Below, one piece after another: positions 13,796 to 16,679 of a stretch of DNA of 16,679 nucleotides (position 1 is the first letter of the stretch; every line of letters begins with the position of its first letter). Origin of the DNA: an uncultured Alistipes sp. (GTDB lineage Bacteria > Bacteroidota > Bacteroidia > Bacteroidales > Rikenellaceae); the NCBI GenBank assembly GCA_937911745.1, contig CALDPX010000037.1, positions 1 to 16,679 of the forward strand, given 5' to 3'. The translations under genes were made by a program, and so were the position numbers. The notes below the pieces were generated by a model that saw only the letters and a program-made list of their open reading frames with translations, ran no database searches and was not told the origin of the DNA.

Positions 13796-15024
13796 TCCAC
13801 AAATTTCACAATATCATCTATCGTAGCACGCTTCTCCAAATCGCCACCCGAAGGACGCTGGAAAATCCTCAAATCGAACAGTGGCACAATAGCCATAATG
13901 TGCTCAAAGAGTGCGGCTTGGATACGCTCGTACTCCACCCATACAGTGGTCGAAGTGAAGGCATATATCTGCAAAGGCACACCCGTATCGCTCGACTGCA
14001 ACTGTCGCACCATATGGAGCATCTCGCGGTTGAGCCAGGGCTGAGCCTCCATATAGCGTTCGATGTATACCCTCAGGAGTTCGAGGTTGGTAGTTTGCAT
14101 ACGGGGCTCTTCGAGGGTTGCTATATAGTCCTTCATAAGGTCCAACTTACCGACTCTTTCGAGCAGTTCCTCGGAGCAGAATTTCACGGTGTTTATATCA
14201 ACCTCCACATAGCGGGCAATACGCCTACCTCCCGAGGAGAACATACCCTGCCAATTCTTGAAAGTGCCCGAAGTGAGTGTGTAGGGGGTAACATTCGAGA
14301 TGGTATTATCCCACCCTCTAACCTTCACGGTGTTGAGTGTCATATCTATGACCGTACCGTCAATACCTGCCGAGGGCATCTCAATCCAATCGCCCACCTT
14401 GACCATCTTGTCGCTCGACAGCAGGATGCCCGACACAAGGTTGAGGATGGTATCCTTAAACACAAAACTCAACACTGCCAACGAAGCACCCAAACCGGTA
14501 AAGAGTTTCACGGGCGACTTGTCGATGAGGATTGCGATGATGACTATCGCTGCCACTATCCACACCACAATCTGGATGACCTGCATAAAGCCTTTCAAGG
14601 GCGCGTCTTTGGTCTTGCGTTTGTGGTATATGAGCATAAAGACAGTCCTGACAACCGCATTGAGAAAACTCGCCAACATCCACACTATGAGCACATCGAG
14701 CGCCTTACGCACAAAGATACCCACCGAAGATGCGGGGTCGAAGGCGAGCGGCAGGAGCATATAGAACATAAACACCGCCGCCATAAGGGCTATCTTATTG
14801 AGGTTCGTCCTATCAAAGACCACCTCCAAACGCGAGTTTACATACCTTCCCAAGCGGAGAGCCCTAAGCAACAGGTAGCGCAACAGCCACCAAACCACAA
14901 AGCAGCAGACAAGAACCACAAGTGTTGCAAAGAGTGATTTATAGCCTCCGTCAGCAGAGTTTAGCCCCAGCCAATCGAGCAGCGTACTCATCCAATCGAG
15001 CAGAAATGTTTTCTCCTTCATCAT
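13792..15024 (-). CDS. MscS-family mechanosensitive channel (YbdG-like)
   Basis: This 410-residue membrane channel is predicted to open under membrane tension and release solutes on osmotic down-shock. Four N-terminal hydrophobic segments (about 31-50, 76-95, 103-132, 146-168) precede the pore-lining helix and MscS core, GLGASLAVLSFVFKDTILNL (about 177-196), followed by the beta domain with VGDWIEMP. The later segment NWQGMFSSGGRRIAR and the total length resemble E. coli YbdG (415 residues). Its start overlaps the antiporter stop by 4 bp and its stop overlaps the SLOG gene start, so all three are coupled. Ion or solute selectivity cannot be read from sequence. Confidence 0.88.
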   Translation of the reverse strand: MMKEKTFLLDWMSTLLDWLGLNSADGGYKSLFATLVVLVCCFVVWWLLRYLLLRALRLGRYVNSRLEVVFDRTNLNKIALMAAVFMFYMLLPLAFDPASSVGIFVRKALDVLIVWMLASFLNAVVRTVFMLIYHKRKTKDAPLKGFMQVIQIVVWIVAAIVIIAILIDKSPVKLFTGLGASLAVLSFVFKDTILNLVSGILLSSDKMVKVGDWIEMPSAGIDGTVIDMTLNTVKVRGWDNTISNVTPYTLTSGTFKNWQGMFSSGGRRIARYVEVDINTVKFCSEELLERVGKLDLMKDYIATLEEPRMQTTNLELLRVYIERYMEAQPWLNREMLHMVRQLQSSDTGVPLQIYAFTSTTVWVEYERIQAALFEHIMAIVPLFDLRIFQRPSGGDLEKRATIDDIVKFVE

Positions 15025-16526
15025 CGTTTAATAAACTGTTTTATGCTATCCCAAAGGATTATATGCTCCCTATGTTGAATTTGGGGTGCCTGCACCTGTA
15101 TCTCCTCCGAGATAAGTAGTAGTTTGTCGCCCCTATGAAGCACCGTTGAGCCATTGGGAACAATATATTTATCGCCCCTGCGAATCATCATCACAAGAGT
15201 CCTTTCGGGCAACTTAATATCCTTCAACAATGCGCCATCTCGCACTCCGCCCTCTATGATATCCACCTCCGTAAGTGCCGCCTTAACCTCGTCGGGAAGG
15301 TCTATATCAAAGCCCTTCTCGGGACTCTTGTCTGCCACATCCAACACCCTTGCCATACCACCCACCGTAGTACCCTGCACCACGAGCGAGAAGATGGTTA
15401 TGAAGAATACGATGTTGAAGATGGTATTATTGGGGTCAAGTCCTGCCAACTTGGGGTAAGTTGCGAACAAAATAGGTGCCGCACCCCTCAGTCCCACCCA
15501 CGAAATATAGTGGCGAGCCTTTGTGGAGAGCCCTTTGAATGGCAAAAGCGACAACCATACCGACAACGGACGAGTAAGGAAAATCATCGCCGCACCGACA
15601 ATCAAGCCAATAAAGACCACATCTTTCAGTTCGTGGGGGTTGACCAACAAACCCAGCATCAAGAACATCACAATCTGCATCAGCCACGTCACACCATCGA
15701 GGAAGGTGGCAAGTGTTTTCTTATGGCTCAGTTTGTGATTGCCCATTACGATACCCGCAATATAGACTGCCAAGTAGCCGTTACCCCCCAGCAGGTCGGT
15801 AAAGGATGCGGTGAAGAAGACAAGCGAGAGCAACAACACCGAGTAGAGCGACTTATTGCCAATGTTGATACGATTGACCACTATTGTTGCACCCTTACCG
15901 AGCAGGTAACCCGACAATGCACCAACGCCCATCTGTTTGAGGAATGTAAAAGCCACATCGAGGAACTCTCCCCCACCGCCCTGATTGACCTGTATGAGCA
16001 TAACGGTGAGAATATAAGCCATCGGGTCATTACTACCGCTCTCCAACTCCAACAGCGGGCGCAAATTCTCTTTAAGCCCCACACGCTTGGAGCGCAGTAT
16101 GGCAAAGACCGAAGCCGAATCCGTAGAGGACATAACCGCTGCAATGAGCAGTGCCAGCGTGAAAGGTATCGGAGCACCCAACCAACCACTCACGAAGTAG
16201 ATGATAGAGCCCGTAAAGAGAGTGGTGAGAACCACACCCAAAGTAGCCAACACCACGCCCTCCTTCAACACCGGTCGAACCTCGCTGAAAGAAGTGTCCA
16301 TACCGCCCGAGAAGAGGATAATACTCAGCGAAAGCATACCCACAAACTGCACAGCAGCAAAGTTGTCGAACTCAATACCCACACCATCGGTGCCAAATGC
16401 CATTCCCACAAGCAGGAAGAATAACAGCATCGGTGCACCAAAACGGCTGCTCGCCTTGCCCGCCAAAATACTCACAAAGAGAATTATCGAGCCAACAAGC
16501 AATATGTTTCCGGTAGTTATTATCAT
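15021..16526 (-). CDS. CPA1-type K+/H+ antiporter with TrkA-C domain (NhaP2/CvrA-like)
   Basis: This 501-residue inner-membrane antiporter probably expels K+ (or Na+) in exchange for H+. The membrane part (about 1-390) has the family motifs SSTDSAS (133-139) and ESGSNDPMA (162-170), with Asp167 of the SND site the likely ion-binding residue. Residues about 405-480 form an RCK_C/TrkA_C ligand-binding domain (for example PERTLVMMIRRGDKYIVPNG), as in potassium/proton antiporters. I chose ATG 16526: an earlier ATG at 16628 would add 34 residues that are a translation of the repeat hairpins. It is the first gene of the four-gene minus-strand operon and overlaps the MscS gene by 4 bp. No clear TAnnTTTG box is seen in the 150 bp upstream. 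Confidence 0.9.
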   Translation of the reverse strand: MIITTGNILLVGSIILFVSILAGKASSRFGAPMLLFFLLVGMAFGTDGVGIEFDNFAAVQFVGMLSLSIILFSGGMDTSFSEVRPVLKEGVVLATLGVVLTTLFTGSIIYFVSGWLGAPIPFTLALLIAAVMSSTDSASVFAILRSKRVGLKENLRPLLELESGSNDPMAYILTVMLIQVNQGGGGEFLDVAFTFLKQMGVGALSGYLLGKGATIVVNRINIGNKSLYSVLLLSLVFFTASFTDLLGGNGYLAVYIAGIVMGNHKLSHKKTLATFLDGVTWLMQIVMFLMLGLLVNPHELKDVVFIGLIVGAAMIFLTRPLSVWLSLLPFKGLSTKARHYISWVGLRGAAPILFATYPKLAGLDPNNTIFNIVFFITIFSLVVQGTTVGGMARVLDVADKSPEKGFDIDLPDEVKAALTEVDIIEGGVRDGALLKDIKLPERTLVMMIRRGDKYIVPNGSTVLHRGDKLLLISEEIQVQAPQIQHREHIILWDSIKQFIKR

Positions 16527-16570
16527 ATCGTTTTTTCTTTCCCCCTTTCGTCTTTGCGACTCTCTTCTTT

Positions 16571-16592
16571 GCGACTTTTTGTAAAAAGTCGC
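16571..16592. repeat. Perfect hairpin, family CTTTTTGTAAAAAG
   Basis: GCGACTTTTT and AAAAAGTCGC form a perfect 10-bp stem around a 2-nt loop centre. It shares the CTTTTTGTAAAAAG core with 12030-12043 and 16605-16618, while the outer stem bases differ in a compensating way. Confidence 0.75.
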
Positions 16593-16600
16593 CTTTTTTC

Positions 16601-16679
16601 GCACCTTTTTGTAAAAAGGTGCTACCAAAAACTTTTAGTGTAGCCTTTGCGGTGAGGTGTGGCTATCTTTCGCAGATAG
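16601..16679 (+). repeat. Hairpin-repeat element, copy 2
   Basis: The order is: perfect hairpin (16601-16622: GCACCTTTTT with AAAAAGGTGC), box ending TTTTAGTGTA (16623-16642), GCCTTTGCGGTGAGGTGTGG (16643-16662) and hairpin CTATCTTTCGCAGATAG (16663-16679). It is the same element as 12027-12191 but lacks the 88-bp segment. It lies upstream of the antiporter operon, inverted relative to that gene's direction, and may continue beyond the window. Confidence 0.7.

Larger units (their letters stand above)
16527..16679. other. Upstream region of the antiporter operon, repeat-rich
   Basis: This region contains direct repeats TCTTTGCGACT (16551-16561 and about 16567-16576), two perfect hairpins and the second copy of the hairpin-repeat element, which continues to or past the window edge. 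I see no canonical promoter on the minus strand here. Confidence 0.5.

Noticed and set aside
16527..16628. 34-residue N-terminal extension of the antiporter from an upstream ATG (16628)
   Set aside because: The extra residues are a Lys/Arg-rich translation of the hairpin repeats. Homology to antiporters begins at the ATG at 16526.

Overview
The window looks like a chromosomal segment of a gut-type Bacteroidota, most likely order Bacteroidales. Three things point there: promoters of the Bacteroidota form (TTTG, about 20 bases, TAnnTTTG) sit upstream of several genes; Shine-Dalgarno sequences are weak; and the gene set is typical of the phylum (a PorX-type response regulator with a PglZ domain, a GlsA/GlsB pair for amino-acid lipids, a PiT transporter fused to a PhoU-like domain). 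Base composition and codon use look uniform, and I see no phage, transposase, CRISPR array, tRNA or rRNA. Placement below order level would be a guess.

Layout. Positions 1-742 hold no complete gene. The far left edge shows the first six codons of a minus-strand gene, preceded by a structured leader with a terminator-like hairpin. Then come two 115-bp direct repeats and a large inverted repeat that runs into the stop codon of the first full gene, the minus-strand phosphate transporter (743-2968). A divergent promoter region (2969-3302) separates it from a plus-strand cluster cvpA-rsgA-trmH (3303-5432) with overlapping genes, closed by a terminator. Next is the glsA-glsB pair (5582-7503), which should make N-acyl glycine/serine lipids, closed by a second terminator. 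porX (7597-9174), rlmB (9235-10182) and a YgjP-like metallopeptidase (10188-10742) follow. An arginine-deiminase-family gene (10826-12007) has its own promoter.

A 494-bp convergent intergenic region (12008-12501) is full of hairpins and short repeats. Beyond it lies a tightly coupled minus-strand operon, transcribed right to left: K+/H+ antiporter, MscS-type channel, SLOG-family protein, PHP-family phosphatase. Its promoter region at the right edge again carries the hairpin repeats.

Most genes are ordinary core or lineage functions. The least explained parts are intergenic: (a) the leader at 76-230, whose hairpin pairs fully only on the minus strand; (b) the repeat and inverted-repeat complex at the 3' end of the phosphate transporter; (c) a dispersed hairpin family whose stem changes are compensatory (12027, 16571, 16601); (d) a degenerate 9-nt repeat block shared by the rlmB start and the phosphatase stop. 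Among genes, the antiporter-MscS-SLOG-PHP operon is the most intriguing combination. I did not find clear evidence of an entirely new system.
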